NCBI GenBank assembly: GCA_963771505.1
Contig: CAVYTO010000001.1
Coordinates: forward strand, 744,001-808,000
Length of the DNA: 64,000 bases
DNA from: JAJPHW01 sp963771505
GTDB lineage: Bacteria > Acidobacteriota > Terriglobia > Terriglobales > Acidobacteriaceae
Direction: 5' to 3'
Part shown: piece by piece, positions 1 to 7,001 of the stretch
How the letters are laid out: the number at the start of each line of letters is the position of its first letter
Position numbering within the stretch: position 1 is the first letter of the stretch
Notes under the pieces: model-generated
What the model was told of the DNA's origin: nothing
What the model saw: the letters and a program-made list of their open reading frames with translations, nothing else
Databases searched by the model: none
Translations under genes and position numbers: made by a program

Positions 1-274
1 ATTCTGCGACCGCACAGCGCAAGACGTTGCGATCGACCGCCGCCATCCGGTCCATGCGCCAGTGTTCGGCATGCTCCTCGATCAACTGATCGATCTCCGA
101 CGTGCGATCGGTAGCCACGCGGAACAAGTCGTCGGCGAAGCCTTGTACGTCCTCGCCAACCGAATCGCGCTCAGTCCAAAAAGTCTGGCGCACGTCGTGG
201 GCGGTCTGCTTTCCCATGTCGGCCTGGAAAAGCATTTGCAGCGCAAGTTCCCGGGATTTACGACGAGTGCCCAT
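1..274 (-). CDS. nusB: Transcription antitermination factor NusB (3' end outside window)
   Basis: Reverse-strand reading from the ATG at 274 gives 91 codons to the window edge. It starts MGTRRKSRELALQMLFQAD, the conserved first helix of NusB, and continues through FRVATDRTSEIDQLIEEHAE and RMAAVDRNVLRCAVAE, which match the NusB core helices. NusB binds the boxA RNA element with NusE (S10) and takes part in antitermination of rRNA transcription. The last third of the protein lies beyond position 1. It follows ribH on the same strand, the common ribH-nusB order. The 52-base gap to the ribH stop contains the left inverted repeat of a MITE-like element. No good ribosome binding site is seen before the ATG, so translation may depend on ribH. 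Confidence 0.9.
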   Translation of the reverse strand, partial: MGTRRKSRELALQMLFQADMGKQTAHDVRQTFWTERDSVGEDVQGFADDLFRVATDRTSEIDQLIEEHAEHWRMDRMAAVDRNVLRCAVAE

Positions 275-287
275 AAAAGCAGTGAAT

Positions 288-495
288 AGTGTTAGTGGCC
301 AGTTGTCAGTTTACTGTAGCGGCGGGTTATTTGCGCCGGGGCGACTTTGTGCGTTTTTCATTCCGGTTATTTTTGGAATTGTCAGTGCGCTTTTCATTCC
401 GGTTATTTTTGGAGTTGTCATTCCGAGCGGAGCGAGGAATCTGCTTCTTGTTTCCGTGCTTTTGACTATCCGCCGCCCACTGGCCACTAACCACT
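288..495. mobile_element. MITE-like element with terminal inverted repeats at the ribH 3' end
   Basis: AGTGTTAGTGGCCAGT at 288-303 is matched in inverted orientation at 479-495 (AGTGGTTAGTGGCCAGT). The 13-base core GTTAGTGGCCAGT is perfect and there is one indel outside it. Between the arms lie two 36 bp tandem repeats (349-420) and a CCGAGCGGAGCGAGGAATC motif (about 424-442) of a type I recall as common between genes in acidobacterial genomes. No transposase is encoded, so it would be a non-autonomous element of about 208 bp. Its right end begins exactly where the conserved part of RibH ends. The MITE label is an inference from the terminal repeats. No clear target-site duplication was seen. 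Confidence 0.55.
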
Positions 496-1310
496 GCCTT
501 CTTCAGGTTCGCCATTTCAATCGCAGCCAGTGCCGCTTCGAAGCCTTTGTTACCCATCTTCAATCCAGCGCGGTCAATGGCTTGCTCGAGCGTATCGCAG
601 GTGAGAACACCAAATGCGTGCGGAACGCCCGTTTCCTGCGCCGACTGGCCGATGCCACGCGTGACTTCGTTCACAATGACATCGTAGTGGGCGGTATCGC
701 CGCGGATGAGGCATCCCAGGCAGATGATGGCGTCGTATTTTTTAGTTTCGGCGAGCGTGCGCGCAGCGGAAGGAATTTCGAAGGCGCCGGGAACACGGGC
801 GAGAGCGATGTCGTTTTTATTTGCACCGGAGCGAAGCAAACCATCAAGCGCTCCCGCAAGCAAACGTTCCGTAATGAATGAATTGAAGCGGGCCACAACG
901 ACGGCGAAAGACCGTCCCGCCGCGTTGAGCGAAGCCTCAATTGGGCGGGCCGAAGGCTCCGACGCCTCTCTGATTTCCAGAGTAAGACCGGGCAGATCAA
1001 CCGAAAAACTCGCTCCAGTTTTTTCTGTGGACGCCGGGGTGTTGTCGATCGACAGATTATGTCTCTCAGCGAGCTCACGCACAAATTCTGGATTTGTCAC
1101 TCCTATTGAGAGCGTATTTGTGGGTGGTAGATTCTCTGTTGTGTCGCTCGGACGCAATCGATTAACAAGCAGCCTACATTGCGGCGCATGGAAGTAGGCG
1201 TACCTCGCATGGAGCACAGCATCAAACCCGATCTCTCGCAGAAAAGTCACGAGGACATCGAATTGCTCAGATGGGAGCGCGAGACGTGCCAAGCCAATTG
1301 ATCTGATCAT
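327..1310 (-). CDS. ribH: 6,7-dimethyl-8-ribityllumazine synthase with N-terminal VOC-like domain
   Basis: RibH condenses 5-amino-6-ribitylaminouracil with 3,4-dihydroxybutanone phosphate, the penultimate step of riboflavin synthesis. Residues 122-271 are a full lumazine synthase: ARFNSFITERLL (140-151), VPGAFEIP (173-180), GDTAHYD with the catalytic His at 208, FGVLTCDTLEQAIDRAG and MGNKGFEAA. The usual length is about 155 residues; this protein has 327. Residues 1-117 predict a beta-alpha-beta pattern resembling a glyoxalase/VOC domain without obvious metal ligands. Residues 272-327 (VVSGQW, IPRSARN and two copies of DNSKNNRNEKRT) are encoded by the inserted element at 288-495 and are probably a disordered tail. 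No methionine lies near residue 122, so a separate start for RibH alone is not evident. Confidence 0.9.
   Translation of the reverse strand: MIRSIGLARLALPSEQFDVLVTFLREIGFDAVLHARYAYFHAPQCRLLVNRLRPSDTTENLPPTNTLSIGVTNPEFVRELAERHNLSIDNTPASTEKTGASFSVDLPGLTLEIREASEPSARPIEASLNAAGRSFAVVVARFNSFITERLLAGALDGLLRSGANKNDIALARVPGAFEIPSAARTLAETKKYDAIICLGCLIRGDTAHYDVIVNEVTRGIGQSAQETGVPHAFGVLTCDTLEQAIDRAGLKMGNKGFEAALAAIEMANLKKAVVSGQWAADSQKHGNKKQIPRSARNDNSKNNRNEKRTDNSKNNRNEKRTKSPRRK
349..420. repeat. Two tandem 36 bp repeats
   Basis: Units 349-384 and 385-420 differ at only two positions and each contains the core CATTCCGGTTATTTTTGGA. Because 36 is divisible by three, they keep the ribH frame open and encode DNSKNNRNEKRT twice on the minus strand. 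They lie inside the MITE-like element. Confidence 0.9.
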
Positions 1311-1354
1311 TGTGTTAATTGCCCACGCACCGGCGAACTGGGCCTCTCGGAACT

Positions 1355-2137
1355 CTATTTGCCCTTGAACTGCGGAGGCCTCTTCTCCAGAAACGCCGCT
1401 GTGCCTTCTTTTTTGTCTTCGGTTGCACAGGCCACGCCGAACAATGCCGTTTCAAGATACAGGCCTTCAGCGAGTGGCATCTCCATGCCGCGATTCACGG
1501 CTTCAAGTGTGTATTGCACGGCCAGCGGCGCATTGGCGATGATCTTGGCGGCAATGGCTTCAGCGCGGGCGATCAATTCACCGGACGCAGTAACTTCGTT
1601 GACCAAGCCGATGCGGTGCGCTTCCTGCGCCGTAATCATTTCTCCGGTCAGTAGAATCTGATTGGCGAAACCTTTGCCCACCAGCCGCGGGAGGCGTTGC
1701 GACCCGCCATAGCCGGGGATGATGCCGAGCTTCACTTCGGGCTGACCAAGCTTGGCGTTGTCGCTGGCCAGACGAAAGGTGCAGGCGAGGGCGAGTTCGC
1801 ATCCGCCGCCGAGGGCGAATCCATTGATGCAGGCGATCACCGGCTTCCCCAGATTTTCGATGAGGTCGAACACGTGCTGGCCGCGCGCGGAATACTCTTT
1901 GCCGCTGACCGCATCGCGCTGGGCGAGTTCGTTGATGTCCGCGCCCGCGATGAAGGCCTTTTCACCTGATCCGGTCAGAATGGCCACGCGGATTTCGCGG
2001 TCGGCTTGGACATCAGTAAACGCCGCTCGCAATTCTTCAATCGTCGCGGAGTTGAGCGCATTGAGCACCTTCGGCCGGTTGACGGTGACGTAGGCGATCG
2101 AGTTTTTCTTTTCGAGAAGTATGTTTTCGTGGGTCAT
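1355..2137 (-). CDS. Enoyl-CoA hydratase (crotonase)
   Basis: A 260-residue crotonase-fold protein that hydrates short-chain trans-2-enoyl-CoA to 3-hydroxyacyl-CoA. Both catalytic glutamates of true hydratases are present: Glu114 in GGGCELALA and Glu134 in GQPEVKLGIIPGYGGSQRL. The oxyanion-hole segment is AFIAGADINE (61-70). The length is normal for the family. It lies 11 bases downstream of the TonB-like gene and in the same direction as the dehydrogenase and thiolase. The three enzymes cover hydration, oxidation and thiolysis, or the reverse reactions of butyrate/PHB-type metabolism. Substrate chain length cannot be told from sequence. Confidence 0.93.
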   Translation of the reverse strand: MTHENILLEKKNSIAYVTVNRPKVLNALNSATIEELRAAFTDVQADREIRVAILTGSGEKAFIAGADINELAQRDAVSGKEYSARGQHVFDLIENLGKPVIACINGFALGGGCELALACTFRLASDNAKLGQPEVKLGIIPGYGGSQRLPRLVGKGFANQILLTGEMITAQEAHRIGLVNEVTASGELIARAEAIAAKIIANAPLAVQYTLEAVNRGMEMPLAEGLYLETALFGVACATEDKKEGTAAFLEKRPPQFKGK

Positions 2138-2148
2138 AGGCTTAGCTA

Positions 2149-2583
2149 TTAACGCGCCTCCACATTATCTTTTGTGTAGGTAAATTCGATAAAAGTTTCG
2201 ACGGTCAAAGCGTGCCCGTTAAGTTGGTAAGGCATGAAAGTCCATTTTTTGGCGGCGTCCATGCTACGCTGTACGAGATCGCTCTCACCCTTTTCCAGTC
2301 TCGTGCAGCGAACATTGCCCTCCCGATCAATCACCACGCCAACCTCGACCTTGGCATCAATATCCTCACCCTTCAAATCGGATATGTCTGGCAGCACTTT
2401 ACTTTGAACGATACGCGCGCTCACGCCGGTGCTGACACGAATACGGTAAGGCTGCGCTGCGGGCAACCCTGCAGCTCCTTCGAGAGCGACTTCATCTGCA
2501 CATGTCCAAGGCACCTTTTCCTGCGCAAAAGCAGAAATCGCCAATCCCATTAAAAACCCAAATAGCGTCAATTTGATTTTCAT
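2149..2583 (-). CDS. Secreted TonB C-terminal-like protein
   Basis: 144 residues with a signal peptide (MKIKLTLFGFLMGLAISAFA, cleavage probably after AFA). Residues about 70-140 resemble a TonB C-terminal domain: VGVVIDREGNVRCTRLEKGE, then a helix (VQRSMDAAKKW) and the strands WTFMPYQLNG and VETFIEFTY. No proline-rich linker or TM anchor of a true TonB is present, so it is more likely a periplasmic protein using the TonB fold than an energy transducer. It sits between the dehydrogenase and hydratase genes, but nothing in the sequence links it to their chemistry. Confidence 0.75.
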   Translation of the reverse strand: MKIKLTLFGFLMGLAISAFAQEKVPWTCADEVALEGAAGLPAAQPYRIRVSTGVSARIVQSKVLPDISDLKGEDIDAKVEVGVVIDREGNVRCTRLEKGESDLVQRSMDAAKKWTFMPYQLNGHALTVETFIEFTYTKDNVEAR

Positions 2584-2639
2584 ACCATCACCTTAAATCT
2601 CGCTCGGGCACACTCCAAGAGCGCTGTTGCACGCGACTA

Positions 2640-3533
2640 TCACAGCTTATTCGCCTTCGGATTACTGGGGTCGGCGTAATCGTAAAAGCCCTTGCCCGTC
2701 TTGCGACCATACCATCCTGCCATCACCAGGCGCTTGAGCAGGGGCGGCGAGGCGAAGCGGCGCTCTTTGAATTCGTCATACATCACGTGGGTGATGTAGT
2801 AGGTCGTGTCGAGTCCGACGAAATCGAGCAGCGTGAACGGCCCCATGGGATAGCCGCAGCCGAGGCGCATGGCGTTATCAATGTCGTCGATCGAGCCGAC
2901 GCCTTCTTCGTAGGCGCGAATCGCATCGAGCAAGTAAGGCACGAGCAGGCGGTTGACGATGAATCCGGTCTTGTCGCTGGTGCGGACGGGAACTTTGCCC
3001 AGCTTCTTGCCAAACTCGTAAGCGGTTTCGTAAACATCGTCGGCAGTGGCGATGGTGCGGACGACTTCCACCAGCTTCATCAGCGGGACAGGATTAAAGA
3101 AGTGCAGTCCGATGAAACGCTCAGGGCGCTTGACGGCAGTGAGCAGCTCGGTAACCGAGATGGACGAAGTGTTGGAGGCGAAGATGGCGTCTTTCTTCAC
3201 GATGCCGTCTAAAGACGCGTACATCTTTTTCTTTTCTTCGACGTTCTCGATGATGGCTTCAATGATGATGTCGCAATCGGCGAGGTCGGGCTTGCTGGTG
3301 GTGCCTTTGAGCCGCGCGCGAATGGCGGTTTTCTGTTCGGCAGTGATACCGCCTTTTTCAACGGGCCGCTCGGCAAACTTGGCCAGCGACTTGTCGATTC
3401 CGGCGAAACCCTTATCGAGAAATTTTTGTTCGACTTCGAGAACGGTGACGTCGAATCCGGCTGTGGCCGCAACCTGCGCGATGCCGGAACCCATGAGTCC
3501 ACAACCTAGAACGCCTACTCTTTTGATTTGCAT
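2640..3533 (-). CDS. hbd: 3-hydroxybutyryl-CoA dehydrogenase
   Basis: 297 residues, the standard length. The N-terminal Rossmann motif is GVLGCGLMGSGIAQ (7-20). The catalytic His144 lies in the signature HFFNPVPLMKLVEVV, and the C-terminal 6-phosphogluconate-dehydrogenase-like domain has KTGFIVNRLL and MGPFTLLDFVGLD. It interconverts 3-hydroxybutyryl-CoA and acetoacetyl-CoA with NAD(P). Upstream, between it and brnA, is a decayed fragment of the thiolase 3' end, which suggests that thiolase and hbd were once adjacent. Confidence 0.94.
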   Translation of the reverse strand: MQIKRVGVLGCGLMGSGIAQVAATAGFDVTVLEVEQKFLDKGFAGIDKSLAKFAERPVEKGGITAEQKTAIRARLKGTTSKPDLADCDIIIEAIIENVEEKKKMYASLDGIVKKDAIFASNTSSISVTELLTAVKRPERFIGLHFFNPVPLMKLVEVVRTIATADDVYETAYEFGKKLGKVPVRTSDKTGFIVNRLLVPYLLDAIRAYEEGVGSIDDIDNAMRLGCGYPMGPFTLLDFVGLDTTYYITHVMYDEFKERRFASPPLLKRLVMAGWYGRKTGKGFYDYADPSNPKANKL

Positions 3534-3548
3534 GAATTCTCCTCAAGA

Positions 3549-3610
3549 AGTTCCTCGCTCGCTCGGGTGAATAATCGCGAGGCTTGGCAGCACCGCTAAA
3601 GCCGTGCCCT
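3549..3610. repeat. Degenerate dispersed-repeat fragments in the hbd upstream region
   Basis: TTCCTCGCTCGCTCGGGTGA at 3551-3570 resembles the reverse complement of the CCGAGCGGAGCGAGGAA motif found at about 424-440. The following GCACCGCTAAAGCCGTGC (3590-3607) is an imperfect hairpin. Both look like worn copies of short intergenic repeats. No gene is visible here. Confidence 0.35.
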
Positions 3611-3627
3611 ACCCAACCCCCGCAAAC

Positions 3628-3690
3628 CTAGTTCATGCTCTCACAATCGTGAGATGCCCTGGCCCCGCCGATGCGACCACCATGCGGTAG
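3628..3690 (-). pseudogene. Remnant of a thiolase 3' end
   Basis: The + strand from CTAGTTCATGCT (3629-3640) to about 3690 aligns with the 3' end of the intact thiolase at 4304-4360 (TTAATTCATGCT onward). Shared blocks include TTCATGCT, CACAATC, GATGCCCTGGCC and CCGCCGATGC. Read on the minus strand it corresponds to the thiolase ending CIGGGQGIAMIVESMN-stop but with several one-base indels, and its stop is TAG rather than TAA. It is a dead fragment in the same orientation as the intact gene, on the far side of brnTA. The match was made by eye. Confidence 0.65.
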
Positions 3691-3948
3691 TCACGACTTC
3701 AACTTCGGTTCCGCTTTCTCGTACAGCCACATCTTCATGAGCGACTGGTAAGGGACATCGCGTTTGTTAGCGGCAGCTTTCATTAGTTCGATGAGGTGCT
3801 TCGGCAGGCGAATCGAAATGGAGACTGTAGGGGGCTTGAGCTTGGGCAAAGCAAGCTTACGGGCTTTGCTGAAATCGAAAGCCTCGCTTTCGGCAAGTGG
3901 CAGGCAATATCGTTCTCCCGCCCGGGCAGCCTTTTTAGACTCCTTCAT
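3691..3948 (-). CDS. brnA: BrnA-like antitoxin (CopG/ribbon-helix-helix type)
   Basis: 85 residues. The C-terminal part, SISIRLPKHLIELMKAAANK followed by VPYQSLMKMWLYEKA, is a ribbon-helix-helix DNA-binding fold as in BrnA antitoxins. The N-terminal half is basic and probably contacts the toxin. It lies immediately downstream of brnT and overlaps it by 14 bases; toxin-first order is typical for BrnTA. BrnA is expected to bind BrnT and repress the shared promoter, and a palindrome that could be its operator is at 4229-4260. Confidence 0.82.
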   Translation of the reverse strand: MKESKKAARAGERYCLPLAESEAFDFSKARKLALPKLKPPTVSISIRLPKHLIELMKAAANKRDVPYQSLMKMWLYEKAEPKLKS

Positions 3949-4231
3949 ATTCCATCCTCTCTTTCCTGGAAGCGACGCGAGCGGAGATCACGCGAATCTT
4001 AGCTCCGCCCGCGCGCAAGGTGAGTGCGACGACGAGGACGATTCCTTCGTTGGTCCTCCCGATGGCGCGACCACGTTCCTCCGTCTCGCTGTGTGCAACA
4101 TCATCTGTGATCCAAAGCGGAGCATTGGTAAATATCTCCTCAGCCTGCCGGCAACTAACGTTGTGTTTGGCATTCTTGGCCTCGTTTCCGCCGTCCCATT
4201 CGAACCCGACGACCTCAGACAAATCTATCAT
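3935..4231 (-). CDS. brnT: BrnT family toxin
   Basis: 98 residues with the BrnT pattern: FEWDGGNEAKNAKHNVS (10-26), RGRAIGRTNEGIVLVVALTL and IRVISARVASRKERMEYE at the C-terminus. BrnT is a RelE-fold ribonuclease that inhibits translation and is neutralised by BrnA. The ATG at 4231 would lie about 8 bases from the predicted transcription start, so the mRNA may be nearly leaderless; a downstream GTG (Val8 or Val9) is an alternative start. The pair is inserted between thiolase and hbd. Confidence 0.85.
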   Translation of the reverse strand: MIDLSEVVGFEWDGGNEAKNAKHNVSCRQAEEIFTNAPLWITDDVAHSETEERGRAIGRTNEGIVLVVALTLRAGGAKIRVISARVASRKERMEYEGV

Positions 4232-4260
4232 TCGTGTATACTTCTATTATATACCGAATG
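4229..4260 (-). promoter_or_regulatory. brnTA promoter and palindromic operator candidate
   Basis: The minus strand has a perfect TATAAT -10 box at 4251-4246. It is embedded in an inverted repeat with arms CATTCGTGTATA (4229-4240) and TATACCGAATG (4250-4260) around a 9-base centre. The arms match at 11 bases with a one-base bulge and the repeat also covers the brnT start codon. A weak -35 (CCGACA, 19-base spacer) lies upstream. This is the expected layout for autoregulation by a ribbon-helix-helix antitoxin; binding itself is inferred. Confidence 0.6.
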
Positions 4261-4303
4261 GCAAGGAAACTGTCGGTCGTGTTGGAGCGCCGGGAGGTAA
4301 AGC

Positions 4304-5503
4304 TTAATTCATGCTTTCCACAATCATGGCGATGCCCTGGCCGCCGCCGATGCAAGCTGCTGCGACGCCATATTTTTTCTTGCGGCGACGCAGTTCATGG
4401 AGCAGCGTAATCACCAACCGCGCTCCAGTTGCGCCCAAAGGATGTCCCAGCGCGATCGCTCCGCCGTTGACGTTCACTTTGTTGCGATCGAGGCCCAACT
4501 CTTTTTCGACGGCGAGATATTGCGCGGCGAAGGCTTCGTTCACTTCGATCAAATCAATGTAGTCGAGCGTGAGTCCGGCTTTTTGGATGGCCTGCTTGAT
4601 GGCCGGAACCGGGCCACGGCCCATGAGTTTCGGCTCGACCCCGGCAATGCCCCAACTAACGATGCGGCCCAGCGGCTTGAGATTACGCTTCTGCGCGGCT
4701 TCAAGCGACATCACGGTGACAGCTGCGCCACCATCCACAATGCCGCTGGCGTTGCCTGCCGTAACGGTGCCGTTCTTTCCGAACGCCGCTCTCAACTTCG
4801 CCAATCCCTCCATGTTTGTCTGTGGACGGCGATGGTCGTCTTCGGTCAGTGATTCGCCAGTCGCCTCACTCTTCGAATCTCGCAGCGGCACGGGCGTAAG
4901 TTCTTCCTGCAAGCGGCCTTCCTTGTAAGCCGCGTCAGCAAGCTGTTGCGAGCGCAGAGCGAATTCGTCCTGCATCTGGCGCGTGATGCCTTGCTGCTCG
5001 CCATAAAGCTCGGCGGTGTTGGCCATGTAGAGGCCGCAATAAGTATCAAGCAAAGCAACCATGAGCGAATCTTCAAGCTTGCCGCCCGGTGAAAGCGTGA
5101 AACCATCGCGTCCGCGAATAGAGAACGGCGCCTGCGACATGGATTCCATCCCGCCTGCGAGCACGATGTTGGCCTCGCCCAGTTGCACCATCTGTGCGGC
5201 GTTAACAATGGCCTGCATGCCGCTTCCGCAAAGACGATTGACCGTAAGCGCAGGAGTTTCGATGGGCAGTCCTGCGCGCAGGCCGACATGGCGCGCGCCG
5301 TAAAGCGCATCGCCGGAAGTTTGCTGGGCATTTCCGAACACGACGTGATCGAATTCTTTGGGATCGATTCCCGACCGCTCAATGGCAGCTTTGCCGGCAA
5401 CAGCGCCGAGTTCCTGCGCGGTGTAGTCCTTGATTTTGCCGCAGTAGCGGCCAAAGGGCGTGCGCGCCCCGCTGACGATTGCGATGTCGCCTGGTTTCAG
5501 CAT
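4304..5503 (-). CDS. Acetyl-CoA C-acetyltransferase (thiolase)
   Basis: 399 residues. The complete thiolase active site is present: the nucleophile Cys92 in NRLCGSGMQAI, His353 in GHPLGATGAR and Cys384 in CIGGGQGIA. The length and the VNVNGGAIALGHP motif fit biosynthetic/degradative acetyl-CoA acetyltransferases (AtoB/PhaA type), which interconvert two acetyl-CoA and acetoacetyl-CoA. It is the first gene of the minus-strand acyl-CoA cluster. Its 3' end is duplicated as a decayed fragment at 3628-3690 across the brnTA insertion. Confidence 0.94.
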   Translation of the reverse strand: MLKPGDIAIVSGARTPFGRYCGKIKDYTAQELGAVAGKAAIERSGIDPKEFDHVVFGNAQQTSGDALYGARHVGLRAGLPIETPALTVNRLCGSGMQAIVNAAQMVQLGEANIVLAGGMESMSQAPFSIRGRDGFTLSPGGKLEDSLMVALLDTYCGLYMANTAELYGEQQGITRQMQDEFALRSQQLADAAYKEGRLQEELTPVPLRDSKSEATGESLTEDDHRRPQTNMEGLAKLRAAFGKNGTVTAGNASGIVDGGAAVTVMSLEAAQKRNLKPLGRIVSWGIAGVEPKLMGRGPVPAIKQAIQKAGLTLDYIDLIEVNEAFAAQYLAVEKELGLDRNKVNVNGGAIALGHPLGATGARLVITLLHELRRRKKKYGVAAACIGGGQGIAMIVESMN

Positions 5504-5661
5504 TGGCTTCCTATCGGTGAATTTGTGTCGTCGATCTCAATGTCGACGATTCGCCGTCGACGATCTGCCAGCAGAGTTTTCCGCGTGGACTCACTAGTTT
5601 AGCAGCCGCAGGTTACCAAGGGAACTTGGCCGCCCGAACCTCGACGCGATAAAGTTTTCGC

Positions 5662-5844
5662 ATGTCTTCCACCGGAGCTGCAAAAAAATACCACTGCATG
5701 CAGTGCGAAATGACCGAAGCTCGGTGCGAGTGCGAGAAATATTGCTGCTCGTGCCAGTCCCAGGTCGACGTGAGGCTGTGTGAGGACGGGCTGTTTTACT
5801 GTCCGCACTGTCGCGAGGCCTGCGACTACAAAGTGAGCGGTTAG
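5662..5844 (+). CDS. Small cysteine-rich zinc-ribbon protein
   Basis: 60 residues with ten cysteines in closely spaced pairs (CMQC, CEC, CCSC, CEDGLFYCPHC). This suggests two zinc knuckles and a small metal-binding or protein-interaction module. It has no signal peptide or TM segment. It starts about 160 bases from the divergent thiolase gene and its stop overlaps the 3' end of the convergent 386-residue gene by 4 bases. No strong ribosome binding site is visible. The dense CxxC pattern in one frame argues against a chance ORF. Function unknown. Confidence 0.7.
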   Translation: MSSTGAAKKYHCMQCEMTEARCECEKYCCSCQSQVDVRLCEDGLFYCPHCREACDYKVSG

Positions 5845-7001
5845 TCTTTCTTCCCTGTTTCGGATTTTTGCTTGAACTGCCGCAGCGCCAGCTTGCGGAT
5901 GGTTTCCGCAACTTCTTTGTTTCCCGACAGGGCCTTTAAGTCTGCCACCATCAGGTTCTTCATCAGTCCAAGAGCGACGTCGAGCGGTGTGCGAGGATTT
6001 GCCACCAAATTCCGAACGATATTGTAATTTTTTGCAAAGCGCCGCTTCATGGGGATTTGCCGCAGCACAGCTTCCAGAACGTTTTTTTGCGAAGCGATTT
6101 TCTCCACCTCGCCGTCGCTGATCTTGGGAGACTCGAGCACAGCCAGCGCAACGATTTTCGTTCCGTCGCGAACCAACAGCGAACGTTCTTCTTTGGTGCC
6201 TTTCATGGCGAGCTGGATGCGTCCGGTAATGCCTAGGCCGGCAATTTTTTGCAGCGTGCTTCCCTTCTGCTGCGGAGGAGCGACAAGCGCGCGCGAAGCC
6301 GCCGCTGCGGGTACTGCTGGGCTAGGCGTTGGCGCTTCAGGGCTTTCTTCATGAACGCCGCCTAACGGCTGAAATGGCTTGTCGCCTTCCCGCGCAACCT
6401 CTGCCGCATGTTCTTTCAAGAAGGTAGCGACCTCGACGTCCCCCTCCGGCGAGGCCGAAGTATGCTCAGAGGAAACGTTTTGCGAAGGTGGCTCGTTCGA
6501 TGCGGCTGCAGCTTCCGGCATCGCAACACCGAGCCCTTGCAGTTCGCGCAATTTTGCCGCCTGCGCCCGCTTCAAATTCAAGTTCGCATGAATTGCCCGC
6601 TGAAGCAGCGGAGATTGAGCTACTCGCTGGCTGGACAGCAAAACATCCAGAGAATCTCCGCTGACCGCTCGGGCAATCTGCTCTAGCGCGGTTTCGTTTA
6701 CAGATGGATTTTCCACCAGCGCGGGCAGCAACGCCGGTCGCACGTTTTGCGGATGAGTTAAGTATTCGAGCACTTCCGCCGACGTAGCAGGATCTGCGGC
6801 TACGACCTTCGATACGTTTTCATCCCATCCGGCCAGCGTCATTGCCGCTTGCGGTCCAAAGGTTTGATTATGTTTAGCGAGGTATACCAGAATCTCCAGG
6901 GTTTCCGCGCCCGGAACTGCCAGAGCGCCGCGGGCAGCCAGACGCATGACCGTCGCCGGAGCGGATGCCGTTCGAATCAGGTCGATCGTCCGTGGAGTCA
7001 T
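5841..7001 (-). CDS. Conserved protein of unknown function with HEAT-like helical repeats
   Basis: 386 residues. Residues 1-160 form repeated short helical units with phrases such as LEYLTHPQNVRPALLPALVE and NPSVNETALEQIARAVSGD, similar to HEAT/leucine-rich-variant repeats. A low-complexity Ser/Pro/Ala/Glu segment (about 175-255) follows, then a second helical repeat block (KIAGLGITGRIQLAMKGTKE, NPRTPLDVALGLMKNLMV). The parts look like two scaffold domains joined by a linker. It overlaps the SpoT-like HD gene by 4 bases (ATGA), so the two are likely translated together. No catalytic motif was recognised. Confidence 0.8.
   Translation of the reverse strand: MTPRTIDLIRTASAPATVMRLAARGALAVPGAETLEILVYLAKHNQTFGPQAAMTLAGWDENVSKVVAADPATSAEVLEYLTHPQNVRPALLPALVENPSVNETALEQIARAVSGDSLDVLLSSQRVAQSPLLQRAIHANLNLKRAQAAKLRELQGLGVAMPEAAAASNEPPSQNVSSEHTSASPEGDVEVATFLKEHAAEVAREGDKPFQPLGGVHEESPEAPTPSPAVPAAAASRALVAPPQQKGSTLQKIAGLGITGRIQLAMKGTKEERSLLVRDGTKIVALAVLESPKISDGEVEKIASQKNVLEAVLRQIPMKRRFAKNYNIVRNLVANPRTPLDVALGLMKNLMVADLKALSGNKEVAETIRKLALRQFKQKSETGKKD

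Noticed and set aside
349..420. Tandem repeats as a possible CRISPR array
   Set aside because: Only two directly abutting units without spacers; no cas genes nearby.
102..881. A 259-codon plus-strand ORF across the first kilobase
   Set aside because: It is antisense to nusB, the MITE-like element and the conserved part of ribH.
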